Counted from the first letter of the stretch, positions 33,991-42,480 are shown. The stretch is 64,000 bases of DNA from Rhodococcus rhodochrous (GCF_014854695.1 NZ_CP027557.1:124001-188000); one strand, 5' to 3'. Numbers and translations: made by a program. The notes: generated from the sequence alone by a model not told the origin.

Positions 33991-34545
33991 TCAGATGGCG
34001 CCGCCGGCGGCGAGCGGGGCGTTGCCGCGCGGCTCGCGCACCTTCGAGTTGAGCTCGCGGGCCACGAAGTCCTCGAGGTTGAAGAGGTTGGAACCGGCAC
34101 GGTCGGCCACGGTCAACAGGGTCGTCATCGTCGCGACCTCCTCGACCTGCTCCTGCAGGAACCACTGCATGAACTGCTCGCCGAGGTAGTCGCCCTCGTC
34201 GCGCGCGGTGCGGGCGAGCTCGACGATCTGGTCGGTGACCTTCTTCTCCTGGGCGAGGGCCAGCGCGATCGGCTCGCGAGCATCCTCGAACATCGACTGC
34301 ACCGCGTCGACGCCGGTGAGGTCGACGGCCATGTCGCGGTCCAGGAAGTACTGGACGATCATCATGGCGTGGTTGCGCTCCTCGACGGCCTGCGCGTAGA
34401 AGTGCTTCGCCAGCTGCGGGAGATCGGTGTTGTCGTAGAAGACCGCGATGGCGATGTACTGATGCGACGCCGTGAACTCGTAACGGATCTGGTCGTGCAG
34501 CAGCGTGTGGAACTTGGTCTTGGTCATGTCGCCCATCGTCGTCAT
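33991..34545 (-). CDS. Ferritin
   Basis: This 184-residue non-haem ferritin of the BfrB type stores iron as a mineral core. Ferroxidase ligands are visible in IRYEFTASHQYIAIAVFY and AVEERNHAMMIVQYF, and later in QWFLQEQVEEV. The ATG at 34545 is preceded by TAACGT with a 7-base gap (34553-34558, bottom strand), supporting this start over in-frame ATGs 9 and 18 bases downstream. Two direct repeats upstream may be iron-regulator contacts. Confidence 0.92.
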   Translation of the reverse strand: MTTMGDMTKTKFHTLLHDQIRYEFTASHQYIAIAVFYDNTDLPQLAKHFYAQAVEERNHAMMIVQYFLDRDMAVDLTGVDAVQSMFEDAREPIALALAQEKKVTDQIVELARTARDEGDYLGEQFMQWFLQEQVEEVATMTTLLTVADRAGSNLFNLEDFVARELNSKVREPRGNAPLAAGGAI

Positions 34546-34590
34546 GATCACGACGTTAGTGCAGGTCAACGCGTTTTTCATCCAAGTGTT

Positions 34591-34624
34591 GGCTACCCTT
34601 CCACAAGGCAGCATCGGCTACCCT
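34591..34624 (-). repeat. Direct repeats AGGGTAGCC upstream of ferritin
   Basis: The nonamer AGGGTAGCC (bottom strand) occurs twice, 25 bases apart, at 34599-34591 and 34624-34616, about 45-80 bases before the ferritin start. Each resembles the left half of an IdeR/DtxR box. Mycobacterial ferritin genes are activated through tandem IdeR sites in this kind of position. Confidence 0.45.
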
Positions 34625-34676
34625 ACGGAAGATTCGGACAGCCTTCCCCAAGATCGACGACGATTCGCGGCGTCCG

Positions 34677-36080
34677 TCAGGGGGCCGGAGCGAGCAGTTC
34701 CGGCGGGATCGGGTCGCCCTCCGAGATGGCTCCGAAGAACGGCACGGCGCGCTCACGATCCCACAGCAGGACGTTGCCGATGCCGTAGACGTCGTCGAAT
34801 CCGCCCACCGGAACCGTCGTGGTGACCGTCTCGCCGCGCATCGCCCACGCGAGTCGCGCGAGGTTCCACAGATGGTCGCCGTCGTCGACCCGCAGTGACC
34901 CGGCCGCACCCGACATCAGCGACCACGCCCGGAAGGGGTTCAGGAAGGTGCCGGGGCTCGTGGCCTTGCTCAGCAGTGCCGACAGGAACAGGCGCTGGTT
35001 GTTCATCCGGTCCAGGTCGGCGAGCGGGGTGGCGCGCGTACGCACGAAGCCCAGGGCCTGCGCCCCGTCGAGCTCCTGGCATCCCGGTTCGAGCCTGAGC
35101 CCGGCGAGCGGGTCGTCGATCGGATAGGGCACGCAGATGTCGACCCCGCCGACCGCGTCGACGATCGACGCGAACCCGCCGAAGCCGATCTCGGCGTAGT
35201 GGTCGATGTGCACGCCCGTGGCGCCCTCGACCGTCTGCACGAGCAGCTGCGGCCCACCCAGCGCGAACGACGCGTTGAGCTTGTCCTGGCCGAAGCCCGG
35301 GACGCTCACGTAGGAGTCGCGGGGCAGGGAGACCATCGTGGTGGCGCCGCCACCGGGCGGGATGTGGACGAGGAGCACCGTGTCGGTGCGGTCGGCGCCG
35401 ACCTCCCCGCCGGTCGCGAGTTCCTGTTCCTGCTCGGGGGTGAGGCCCACCCGGCTGTCGGAACCGACGAGCAGCCAGTTCGTGCCGGGGGTGTCGCCGA
35501 CACGGCCGTCGTAATCGGCGAGCGCATCGACGCGCGCGAGTTTGCCGTCGAGGTAGACCATGCTCGCGCCCATCGCGACGACGAGCACGACCAGGACGAT
35601 CGCGAGTCGCCGCAGAATGCGCCGGGCACCCAACGGGCGGCGCGGTGCGGGTCGGGAGGGCGGTGCCGCAGGGCGCCGCGGGGGTGCGGGCGGTGGGGTG
35701 TTCCCGCGCGGAGGACGCCGGTTCGGGGCGGGTTCGGCGAACCGTTCGGGTCGCTGCGTCGGCGCCCAGTCGCGTCGTTGCTGCTTCGGAGGCGGTTGCT
35801 GCCGGTCCTGCCGCGGAGCCTGCGCGGGTCGGTAGTTCGGCGCGGGCGCTTGCGACCACGCCTGCGGTGACTGCGGCCGTCCGTCGCGCCTCAGCACCTG
35901 GGTGCCCTCGGGGGACGGTGGGGGACCGCCGCGGCGCCGCGGAGGCGGTCCGGCGGGTCGCTGTGGGGGTACTCCTGTCTGCTGGTTCGGCAGTACTGCC
36001 CGCCGGGGAGGAGGGCCCTGCGGGGGAGGTCCCTGCGGAGGCCGCGGCCGGTTCCGAGGGTCGCGAGGGTCGCCGTTCAC
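34677..36080 (-). CDS. LytR-CpsA-Psr (LCP) family cell-wall ligase
   Basis: This 467-residue protein has a 150-residue cytoplasmic tail extremely rich in Pro, Gln and Arg and a single membrane helix (ILRRLAIVLVVLVVAMGASMVYL). The extracytoplasmic LCP domain follows, with TNWLLVGSDSR, RTDTVLLVHIPPGG, MVSLPRDSYVSVPG, KLNASFALGG and LGFVRTR. In mycolic-acid bacteria LCP enzymes attach arabinogalactan to peptidoglycan. The Pro-rich tail is longer than usual and could be a protein-interaction region. The GTG at 36080 has TAGAGT 7 bases before it. Confidence 0.9.
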   Translation of the reverse strand: MNGDPRDPRNRPRPPQGPPPQGPPPRRAVLPNQQTGVPPQRPAGPPPRRRGGPPPSPEGTQVLRRDGRPQSPQAWSQAPAPNYRPAQAPRQDRQQPPPKQQRRDWAPTQRPERFAEPAPNRRPPRGNTPPPAPPRRPAAPPSRPAPRRPLGARRILRRLAIVLVVLVVAMGASMVYLDGKLARVDALADYDGRVGDTPGTNWLLVGSDSRVGLTPEQEQELATGGEVGADRTDTVLLVHIPPGGGATTMVSLPRDSYVSVPGFGQDKLNASFALGGPQLLVQTVEGATGVHIDHYAEIGFGGFASIVDAVGGVDICVPYPIDDPLAGLRLEPGCQELDGAQALGFVRTRATPLADLDRMNNQRLFLSALLSKATSPGTFLNPFRAWSLMSGAAGSLRVDDGDHLWNLARLAWAMRGETVTTTVPVGGFDDVYGIGNVLLWDRERAVPFFGAISEGDPIPPELLAPAP

Positions 36081-36096
36081 CCGGACAACTCTACGT

Positions 36097-36903
36097 TCAG
36101 GGCAGCCAGGACACGTGGCCCCTCAGTGCTTGGTAGCCGACGAAGGCGACGGTGTCGATGAGTGCGTGGGCGATCACGAGCGGCCACAACCGGCCGGTGC
36201 GCTGCCAGTAGCGTCCGAAGACCAGGCCCATGACGACGTTGCCGAACCCGCCGCCGATGCCCTGGTAGAGGTGGTAGCTGCCGCGCAGCAGGGCGGAGGC
36301 GAGCAACGACGAATTCTCCGACCAGCCGAGCTGCCGCAGGCGAGTGAGGAGATAGGCGACGACCAGGATCTCCTCCGCGCCGGAGTTGGCGATCGCCCAC
36401 AGCACCTCGGTGGGCAGTCGCCACCAGTAGTCCTCGAGCAGGCTCGGCGCGACCGTCAGATTCAGGCCGGCGGCGCGCGCCACCAGGTACAACGCCAGGC
36501 CGGGGAGCCCGATCAGCGCGGCCAGCCCCACGCCGGGCAGCAGGTCCCGGCGCAGACGGGGCCGGGCGAGACCCGCGAGTCGCGGTCCGACGCCGCTGCG
36601 CCAGAGCAGGTACAGACCGAGGGCGCCCCAGGCGAGCAGACGCACGATGCCGAGGAGCTGACGGGCGAGATCGATGAACCCCTGCGACGAGCGCGGCGTG
36701 TTGAGGGCGACGGTCTGATCCGACAGTGGTTCCGGTGCCAGCGCCGCCTCGGCCAGCGACAGGATCGACGAGATCCCGCTCAGGCCGAAGGTGACGAGCA
36801 GGACGATGGTGATCTCGATCCACAGCGCGCGGCGCTCGGTGGGGTCGAGGGGCGGCTCGGGGTTGCGGGAGGCGGGCCGCAGCCAGTCGCGGAGGGTCGT
36901 CAC
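36097..36903 (-). CDS. CPBP-family intramembrane metalloprotease
   Basis: This 268-residue polytopic protein has the three CPBP motifs: SGAEEILVVAYL (Glu-Glu pair), LLRGSYHLYQGIGG (His) and VIAHALIDT (His/Asp). CPBP proteases cleave prenylated or signal-type peptides within the membrane; the substrate here is unknown. Motif 1 has Tyr-Leu where Arg is commonest. The GTG at 36903 has CACAAT 7 bases upstream. Confidence 0.82.
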   Translation of the reverse strand: MTTLRDWLRPASRNPEPPLDPTERRALWIEITIVLLVTFGLSGISSILSLAEAALAPEPLSDQTVALNTPRSSQGFIDLARQLLGIVRLLAWGALGLYLLWRSGVGPRLAGLARPRLRRDLLPGVGLAALIGLPGLALYLVARAAGLNLTVAPSLLEDYWWRLPTEVLWAIANSGAEEILVVAYLLTRLRQLGWSENSSLLASALLRGSYHLYQGIGGGFGNVVMGLVFGRYWQRTGRLWPLVIAHALIDTVAFVGYQALRGHVSWLP

Positions 36904-36986
36904 CGGAGCGATTGTGCCGGACCCCGCGTGGCCGGTCCTTTCGCTGCGGGGAGGCGATCCCACCGGCTCGCGGTGATGTGTCCAAT

Positions 36987-37045
36987 TTGACAGCAGTCCT
37001 TGTGACCCATCACACTTCACAACGCCCGACCGATCGATCGCTCGG
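36987..37045 (+). promoter_or_regulatory. Promoter region of the MHS transporter with palindrome and leader hairpin
   Basis: TTGACA at 36987-36992 is a good -35 hexamer. A weak -10 (TCACAC, 37010-37015) follows at 17 bases. The palindrome TGTGACCCATCACA at 37001-37014 overlaps the -10. Downstream, CCCGA...TCGGG around GATCGATC (about 37024-37045) can form a leader hairpin before the ATG at 37100. Confidence 0.5.
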
Positions 37046-37099
37046 GTGCGGATAGGGGCCCTGTGGGCCGAGGGGAATCTGCGACCCGGAAGTAGGGAC

Positions 37100-38401
37100 A
37101 TGAACATCGAAACACCTGAGAAGAATTCTGTTGCAACAACTTCGGTGACTCTCGCATCGAAGAAGAAGTCTCTTCTCGCCAGCTCCGTGGGCAACATCCT
37201 CGAGTGGTACGAGTGGAGCGCCTACGCGGTGTTCGCTCCGTTCATCGCCGCAGCGATGTTCAACAGCGACAATCCGGTCTCGGCACTGCTGTCCACACTC
37301 GCGGTCTTCGCCGTCGGATTCCTGATGCGACCGCTCGGTGGCATCGTGTTCGGCCGCATCGCCGACAAACGCGGCCGCAAGTTCGTGCTCGTCACGACCA
37401 TGCTCATGATGGCCGGTGGCAGCCTCGTCATCGGGCTCATGCCCACCTACTCGTCGATCGGCGTGTGGGCGTCGGTGCTCCTGCTGCTCGCCCGTGTGGT
37501 GCAGGGCTTCGCGCACGGTGGCGAGTCGGCGACCGCCTACTCGTACGTCAGCGAGATCGCGCCGCCGCATCGCCGCGGCATGTGGGGCAGCGTCGCCTTC
37601 GTCGCGATCTTCGGCGGTTCCGTGCTCGCGTACACGATCGGCGGAGCGGTCACCTCGACACTCTCCGAGAGCGCCGTGGGTGAGTGGGGATGGCGCGTGC
37701 CGTTCCTCCTCGGCTTCTTCCTGGCGCTGTTCGCCCTCTACCTGCGACGCAGCATGGAGGAGAGCGAGGTCTTCGACCAGCAGGAGACCCGGGTCGACGA
37801 ACCGCGCATCCCGCGCAAGGTGGTCGTGCGTGCGATCCTGCTGATGATCGGCATGACCTCGGGGGTCACGGCGGCGCACTACACGTGGACCTCGTACGTC
37901 TCGACGTACGCGATCACGCAGAAGGGCATGGACGCCGACACCGCCTACTGGATGCTCGTCATCGCCCAGGTCATCGCGCTGGTGTCGCTGCCCTTCTGGG
38001 GTCTGCTCTCCGACCGGATCGGCCGGCGCCCGATGCTCGGCGGCTTCGCGGTCCTCATGTTCGCGCTGCAGATCCCGCTGACGTCGATGATCACGTCGGC
38101 CGGGTGGACGCTGCTCGTGTCGACCACCCTCGCCCTGCTCATCGTGTCGATCCCGGGCGCGATCCTGTCGTGCACCCTCTCGGAGAGCTTCCCGACCCGC
38201 CTGCGTACTCAGGCCATCGGCTTCGCGTACTCCTTCTCGGTGGCGGTCTTCGGTGGCACCGCGCCCTACCTGAACCAGCTGCTCACCGGCTGGGACATCG
38301 GCTGGGTCTTCGGGGTCTACATCATGGTGCTGTGCGTCGCGACCGGCGTCGCCGCCCTGATCATGAAGGAAACGAAGGGTATCGACCTGCAGAAGGTCTG
38401 A
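37100..38401 (+). CDS. MFS transporter, metabolite:H+ symporter (MHS) family
   Basis: This 433-residue protein has 12 hydrophobic segments. MHS signatures are SVGNILEWYEWSAYAVFAPFIA at helix 1, RPLGGIVFGRIADKRGRKFVL at the helix 2-3 loop and LLARVVQGFAHGGESATAYSYVSEIAPPHRRG. These symporters take up dicarboxylates, alpha-ketoglutarate, betaine or shikimate; the substrate cannot be chosen from sequence alone. The ATG at 37100 with GGAAG upstream is preferred to a longer form from 37046. The 3' end lies in a tandem repeat. Confidence 0.9.
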   Translation: MNIETPEKNSVATTSVTLASKKKSLLASSVGNILEWYEWSAYAVFAPFIAAAMFNSDNPVSALLSTLAVFAVGFLMRPLGGIVFGRIADKRGRKFVLVTTMLMMAGGSLVIGLMPTYSSIGVWASVLLLLARVVQGFAHGGESATAYSYVSEIAPPHRRGMWGSVAFVAIFGGSVLAYTIGGAVTSTLSESAVGEWGWRVPFLLGFFLALFALYLRRSMEESEVFDQQETRVDEPRIPRKVVVRAILLMIGMTSGVTAAHYTWTSYVSTYAITQKGMDADTAYWMLVIAQVIALVSLPFWGLLSDRIGRRPMLGGFAVLMFALQIPLTSMITSAGWTLLVSTTLALLIVSIPGAILSCTLSESFPTRLRTQAIGFAYSFSVAVFGGTAPYLNQLLTGWDIGWVFGVYIMVLCVATGVAALIMKETKGIDLQKV

Positions 38402-38451
38402 TCGATACAGCCCTGCAGAAGGTCTGATCGATACAGCCCTGCAGAAGGTCC
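38387..38451 (+). repeat. 26-bp tandem repeat spanning the MHS gene stop codon
   Basis: A 26-base unit beginning CTGCAGAAGGTCTGATCGAT occurs at 38387-38412 and 38413-38438, followed by a 12-base partial third copy. The first copy contains the last codons and TGA of the MHS gene, so the gene's 3' end has been duplicated downstream. Confidence 0.9.
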
Positions 38452-38471
38452 GACCCTTCCAGTTCCGAATC

Positions 38472-38506
38472 CTGCCGCCGCGTACCGCTCAGGTGCGCGG
38501 CGGCAG
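38472..38506. terminator. Hairpin terminator between convergent genes
   Basis: CTGCCGCCGCG (38472-38482) and CGCGGCGGCAG (38496-38506) form an 11-bp GC stem with a 13-base loop. It overlaps the last codons of the DUF2470 gene and could terminate transcription from both sides. Confidence 0.6.
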
Positions 38507-39256
38507 TCCGTTGCGGAAGGGGCAGCCGACGAGCAGGCGCAGCGCGCGGCTCAGGGCGGCGGGATCGTCGACCGGTTCGTGGAAGGGGATCCGCACGTCG
38601 TGGTCGTCGCCTTCGGACTCGACGCGCAGGCGCAGTCCGTAACGGTCGAGACCGAGGGGGCGGATCCGTCCGCCGCGGTGCGCGGGCGGGATGCGTCGCG
38701 CGATCTGCCGCACGATGTCGGCGTGGTCCTCTTCGAGGTGCTGGAGCCACCCGGTCTCGAGAGCGGCGAACGGGTCGGGGGCGGCGTCGAGGACCTCGGT
38801 GACGTCGACGGCCTCGGCCCCGGTGGTGTCGGCGGCGACGACGGAGTCGAGCGTCAGGCACAGCAGTTCGGAGCGGTGTCCGACGTCGAGGAGTTCGGGG
38901 TGCGGAAGGATCTCCGCGATCTCGGCGGCGAGCCGGCGCGGATGCTCCACGGGACGCAGGGTGCCGCTGAGCCAGATGAGCGAACGGACCGGATTGCGCA
39001 GGGCGATCGGGGAGTGGTCGGTGAGCTCGAGCATGGCGGGGATGCCTGCGCTGCCGGCCTGCCAGGCGAGTGCGACGGGGAGGCTGTCCTCGGCGACGAC
39101 CACCGCGACCTGCCCGTCGTCGAGGAGGTGATGAACCGAGGTGGGGAGCGGGTCGCAGCCGTCGATCGCGAGCTGCGTCGTGTCGGCGCGGATGAGGGCG
39201 GTGCGTACGCGTTCGGCCGTGGTCGGCGCGGGGATGACGGATGTGGTGGTCTGCAT
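38489..39256 (-). CDS. DUF2470 domain protein, possible haem-related
   Basis: This 255-residue soluble protein has an FMN-binding split-barrel-like N-terminal region and a C-terminal DUF2470 domain (LQHLEEDHADIVRQIARRIPPAHRGGRIRPLGLDRYGLRLRV). This composition is found in haem-utilisation (HugZ-like) proteins. AGGAGGG precedes the ATG at 39256. An IdeR/DtxR-type iron box lies 20 bases upstream, supporting an iron- or haem-related role and repression under iron sufficiency. Confidence 0.8.
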   Translation of the reverse strand: MQTTTSVIPAPTTAERVRTALIRADTTQLAIDGCDPLPTSVHHLLDDGQVAVVVAEDSLPVALAWQAGSAGIPAMLELTDHSPIALRNPVRSLIWLSGTLRPVEHPRRLAAEIAEILPHPELLDVGHRSELLCLTLDSVVAADTTGAEAVDVTEVLDAAPDPFAALETGWLQHLEEDHADIVRQIARRIPPAHRGGRIRPLGLDRYGLRLRVESEGDDHDVRIPFHEPVDDPAALSRALRLLVGCPFRNGLPPRT

Positions 39257-39275
39257 GCCAACCCTCCTTGTCGAT

Positions 39276-39294
39276 GTAGGTGAGGCAAACCTAA
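39276..39294. promoter_or_regulatory. IdeR/DtxR-type iron box
   Basis: On the bottom strand the 19-mer reads TTAGGTTTGCCTCACCTAC and matches 15 of 19 positions of the DtxR/IdeR consensus TTAGGTTAGGCTAACCTAA. It lies between the DUF2470 start (39256) and the divergent gene at 39341, so it could control either. Confidence 0.7.
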
Positions 39295-39340
39295 GTCATT
39301 GTGATCGCGGTCGCAAGTGGTCCGTCGGTAGCCTGGATCG

Positions 39341-40027
39341 GTGCCGATCCCACTTCCCCTCGGAATGCCGCCGTCCCGCGACGAGCCCCGCGGACTGCTC
39401 GACGCGCTGCTCACGCACCGGCACGACAGCCTCACCGACGCCCTCGACACGGCCGGCCGCATGCTCGCCCCACCGGTCGTCCCGGCCGCTGCCGTCACCG
39501 GATCACCGACCCGCGAGCTCGTCGTCGAACTCGACGCCTCGGCCGAACTGCCCTCGCCCGCCGGGTGGCGTCCGGTCCGGTACCAGGTCGACTGCGCGGC
39601 CGAGGAACTCGAGGACGTTCTCGCGATCACCGCGCCGGCGCCCCTGGTCGTCTATCCGCACGTGCCCGACGCCGTGCTCGCCGACGCCGCCCGCGCTCTC
39701 ACCGAGGCCGGCCACATCCCCGGCCTGACCGCAGGTCGCGGGGCCGACGCCGTCGCCGACTTCCTCTCCGTCCTCGCCCACGCCGACACCGGCTACGCCG
39801 CCCGTGCGACCGGCACCGACGAGGTCGTCGCCCTGCTCGCCGCCACCGTCGCGGCGCTGAGCGGTTTCGACGTCCGCGAAGCCCTCGCGACTCCCGACGT
39901 GGCGCGGCTCCGGCGGCTCGTGCCGGAGGCCGCCGCGGCCGTGCGGGAGATCCTGCTGGTCGTCGAGGTCGACGACACCGACGCCGTCGTCCGGGAGCTC
40001 GAAGCGCTCGACCTCACCACCGGCTGA
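39341..40027 (+). CDS. Conserved hypothetical protein, 228 residues
   Basis: This soluble, Ala/Asp/Val-rich protein has no motif I can name. The C-terminal IREILLVVEVDDTDAVVRELEALDL-like end looks like a folded ferredoxin-type strand-helix unit. TAGCCT at 39329-39334 lies 6 bases before the GTG (leaderless). It precedes pheA by 74 bases and may be separately transcribed, since pheA has its own -10. Confidence 0.65.
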   Translation: MPIPLPLGMPPSRDEPRGLLDALLTHRHDSLTDALDTAGRMLAPPVVPAAAVTGSPTRELVVELDASAELPSPAGWRPVRYQVDCAAEELEDVLAITAPAPLVVYPHVPDAVLADAARALTEAGHIPGLTAGRGADAVADFLSVLAHADTGYAARATGTDEVVALLAATVAALSGFDVREALATPDVARLRRLVPEAAAAVREILLVVEVDDTDAVVRELEALDLTTG

Positions 40028-40101
40028 CACGGAGCCACCGCTCGGGTGTGGTTCACGCAGAGTCCGCTTTCCGGTCACGACCGATGCGTAACCTCGTACA
40101 C

Positions 40102-41028
40102 GTGCCACGTATCGCCTATTTCGGACCGTCGGGAACGTTCACCGAGATGGCCCTCGACCGCTTCGAGAGCCTCGGTGCACTCGACGTGCTCGGCGACGAG
40201 TCCGCCGACGTCGAGCGCGTCTCGGCCGCCAGCCCGCCCGCTGCCCTGCAGCTCCTGCGCGACGGGAAGGTCGACGGTGCCGTCGTCCCCATCGAGAGCT
40301 CGGTCGAGGGTTCGGTGCCACCCACCATGGATGCCCTCGCTCTCGGGCCGCGCCTGCAGATCGTGTCCGAGGTCGAGCTCGACATCGCGTTCACGGTGGT
40401 CACCCGCGAAGGGATCACCCGCGATCGGGTCCGCACGATCGGCGCCTATCCAGTAGCCGCAGCGCAGGTGCGTCGCTGGATCGAGGACCACCTGCCCGAC
40501 GCCGAGGTCGTGACCGCGGCCTCGAACGCGGGAGCCGCCGAGGACGTCGCGTCCGGCAAGGTCGACGCAGCGGTGTCCACCGCGCTCGCCGGACAGCGGC
40601 TCGGCCTGTCCGTGCTCGCCGACAAGGTCGCCGATTTCGAGGGCGCCCGCACCCGCTTCGTGCTCATCACGCCGCCGCGTCCGGTGCCGAAACGCACCGG
40701 TGTCGACCGCACCTCGGTCGTGCTGCAGCTCCCCAACGAGCCCGGCTCGCTGGTGCGCGCTATCACCGAGTTCTCCACGCGCGGAATCGATCTGTCGCGC
40801 ATCGAGTCCCGGCCGACACGCAGGGAATACGGCACCTACTTCTTCCACTTGGACTGTGTGGGTCACATCGACGACGCGCTGGTCGCCGAGGCGCTGCAGG
40901 GACTGCACCGCTTCGCGCAGGTGCGCTTCCTCGGATCGTGGCCCGCTGTGTCCGAACACGGTGTCCCCCCCGTGTCGGACGACGAGGATGCGCGGTGGCT
41001 CGACCGACTGCGGCGCGGAGAGGACTGA
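40102..41028 (+). CDS. pheA: Prephenate dehydratase
   Basis: This 308-residue enzyme converts prephenate to phenylpyruvate in phenylalanine synthesis. The catalytic domain has AYFGPSGTFTEMAL, VPIESSVEGSVPPTMD and the ARTRFVLI block containing the conserved TRF. The ACT regulatory domain follows (NEPGSLVRAITEFSTRGIDLSRIESRPT), so feedback by Phe is expected. The GTG at 40102 has TAACCT 7 bases before it. The first codons (PRIAYFGPSG) match family starts better than an ATG 18 bases upstream. Confidence 0.95.
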   Translation: MPRIAYFGPSGTFTEMALDRFESLGALDVLGDESADVERVSAASPPAALQLLRDGKVDGAVVPIESSVEGSVPPTMDALALGPRLQIVSEVELDIAFTVVTREGITRDRVRTIGAYPVAAAQVRRWIEDHLPDAEVVTAASNAGAAEDVASGKVDAAVSTALAGQRLGLSVLADKVADFEGARTRFVLITPPRPVPKRTGVDRTSVVLQLPNEPGSLVRAITEFSTRGIDLSRIESRPTRREYGTYFFHLDCVGHIDDALVAEALQGLHRFAQVRFLGSWPAVSEHGVPPVSDDEDARWLDRLRRGED

Positions 41029-41030
41029 GG

Positions 41031-41693
41031 GTGAGCGGCAGATTGATCCTGGCCCGGCACGGCCAGACGGTGGCGAACGTCGCCCGGAGGCTCGACACGA
41101 AACTCCCGGGTGCGGAGCTCACCGAGCTCGGCGTCGAACAGGCCCGCACGCTCGGGAAGAATCTCGTCGAGCGCGGGCCGTCGCTGCTCGTCGCGTCGCA
41201 GGCACTCCGTGCTCGGCAGACGGCCGAGCACGCGGCACCGGCGGTGTCGCTCGAGACGGTCGTCCACGAGGGCGTGCACGAGGTGCAGGTCGGCGAGCTC
41301 GAGGACCGCAGCGACGAGGAGTCGCACAAGCTGTTCATGAAGGTCTACGAGGAGTGGCACAACGGCGACCTGCGGGCGCGGGTCCCGGGTGGTGAGTCGG
41401 CGCTCGACGTGCTCGACCGGTACCTGCCCGTCCTCGAGTCGCTGCGCAGCGACTATCTCGACGCCGGTTCGGGCGACGTCGTGGTCGTCAGTCACGGCGC
41501 CGCCATCCGGCTCGTCGCCGCCTATCTCGGCAAGGTGCCGGCGGGTTTCGCCATCACCAACCACCTGGCCAACACCGAGACGGTCGAACTGGTGCCGGTG
41601 GCCGGTGGTGGATGGGAGTGCGCGCGCTGGGGTACCTTCTTCGCACCCTTCCACGACACCGCGCGTGGCGGTGCCGATGACCCCATGGGGTGA
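41031..41693 (+). CDS. Histidine phosphatase (phosphoglycerate mutase-like)
   Basis: This 220-residue member of the His-phosphatase superfamily has a catalytic RHGQT (LILARHGQTVANVARRL) and second-half His in VVVVSHGAAIRL. PheA-adjacent genes of this type in mycolic-acid bacteria are annotated as phosphoglycerate mutases, but the substrate is uncertain. It starts with GTG 3 bases after the pheA stop, so the two are co-transcribed. Its last residues are encoded within a 22-bp tandem repeat. Confidence 0.88.
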   Translation: MSGRLILARHGQTVANVARRLDTKLPGAELTELGVEQARTLGKNLVERGPSLLVASQALRARQTAEHAAPAVSLETVVHEGVHEVQVGELEDRSDEESHKLFMKVYEEWHNGDLRARVPGGESALDVLDRYLPVLESLRSDYLDAGSGDVVVVSHGAAIRLVAAYLGKVPAGFAITNHLANTETVELVPVAGGGWECARWGTFFAPFHDTARGGADDPMG

Positions 41694-41742
41694 TGCCGAT
41701 GACCCCATGGTGTGATGCCGACGACCCAACGGAATGATGCCG
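41673..41742 (+). repeat. 22-bp tandem repeat spanning the phosphatase stop codon
   Basis: The unit GCCGATGACCCCATGGGGTG plus AT is repeated at 41673-41694, 41695-41716 (one change) and 41717-41738 (degenerate), followed by GCCG. The first copy includes the gene's TGA. Each of the first two units contains a CCCATGG palindromic core. Confidence 0.85.
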
Positions 41743-41770
41743 TCCACCTTCCGATCTTTCGAGCGCAAAA

Positions 41771-41814
41771 CATACGGGTATCCTCGGGTCGTCCGTATGA
41801 AGTAGCGATCGGTA
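41771..41814. promoter_or_regulatory. Operator candidates upstream of the TetR gene at 41830
   Basis: CATACGG (41771-41777) and CCGTATG (41793-41799) form an inverted repeat with a 15-base spacer. Immediately after lies TAGCGATCGGTA (41803-41814), nearly the same as TAGCGATCGATA at 45666-45677 in the thiolase promoter. Confidence 0.55.
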
Positions 41815-41829
41815 GGTAGGTGCGGTTTC

Positions 41830-42465
41830 ATGGGTGCTTCGAGCGACGAGACCGACACCCTCACCAACGGTGAGGCCATCCCGGACTGGCGCATCCTCGA
41901 ACCGATGCAGCTCAGTCCCATCCTCACCGCTGCCCTCGACGCCTTCTACGAGACCGGTTTCCACGGCACTTCGGTGCGGGAGATCGCGCGCCGCGTCGGC
42001 GTCACCGTTCCGGCGCTCTACTACCACCACGAGAACAAGGAAGGGCTGCTCATCGCCCTTCTCGAACTCTCGACCAGCGACGTCCTCTCCCGTGCCCACG
42101 CCGCCGCCGAGGACGCCGACGGCGACCCGGTCCGCAGGCTGTCCAATGTCATCGAGGCGATCGTGCTGCGCATGACCCTGCGGGCCCGCCTCGCCGCGCT
42201 CGAAGGCGAGGCCCGCTACCTGAGCCCCGAGAACCGCCAGCGCTACCGCGCGGTGCGCAAGGGCGTCGAGCAGTTGGTGCGGAAGATCGTCGAGGAGGGT
42301 GTCGCCGCGGGCGTGTTCGACGTGGACGATCCCGCCGAGACCACGCGCGCCCTGCTCGGCATGTGCCAGTCGATCCCGCGCTGGTACCACGCGGAGGGCA
42401 CGCTCAGCCCCGAGGCCGTCGCGCAGAAGTACGTCGGTATCGCGCTCAAGACCGTCGGGGTCTGA
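41830..42465 (+). CDS. TetR family regulator, KstR2-like
   Basis: This 211-residue TetR protein has the HTH in [37 protein letters not shown]. Its C-terminal SIPRWYHAEGTLSPEAVAQKYVGIALK is the ending seen in KstR2-type repressors that bind CoA thioesters. It is clearly a paralogue of the regulator at 47775. Shared upstream motifs suggest that it controls itself and the divergent cluster at 44.5-47.7 kb. Confidence 0.88.
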   Translation: MGASSDETDTLTNGEAIPDWRILEPMQLSPILTAALDAFYETGFHGTSVREIARRVGVTVPALYYHHENKEGLLIALLELSTSDVLSRAHAAAEDADGDPVRRLSNVIEAIVLRMTLRARLAALEGEARYLSPENRQRYRAVRKGVEQLVRKIVEEGVAAGVFDVDDPAETTRALLGMCQSIPRWYHAEGTLSPEAVAQKYVGIALKTVGV

Positions 42466-42480
42466 CGGCCCGGAGTCGGT

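Noticed and set aside
37001-37014. TGTGACCCATCACA as a CRP/GlxR site.
   Set aside because: The spacer between half-sites is 4 bases, while CRP-type sites need 6.
41673-41742. Possible CRISPR-like array.
   Set aside because: The units are directly adjacent with no unique spacers; it is a simple tandem repeat.
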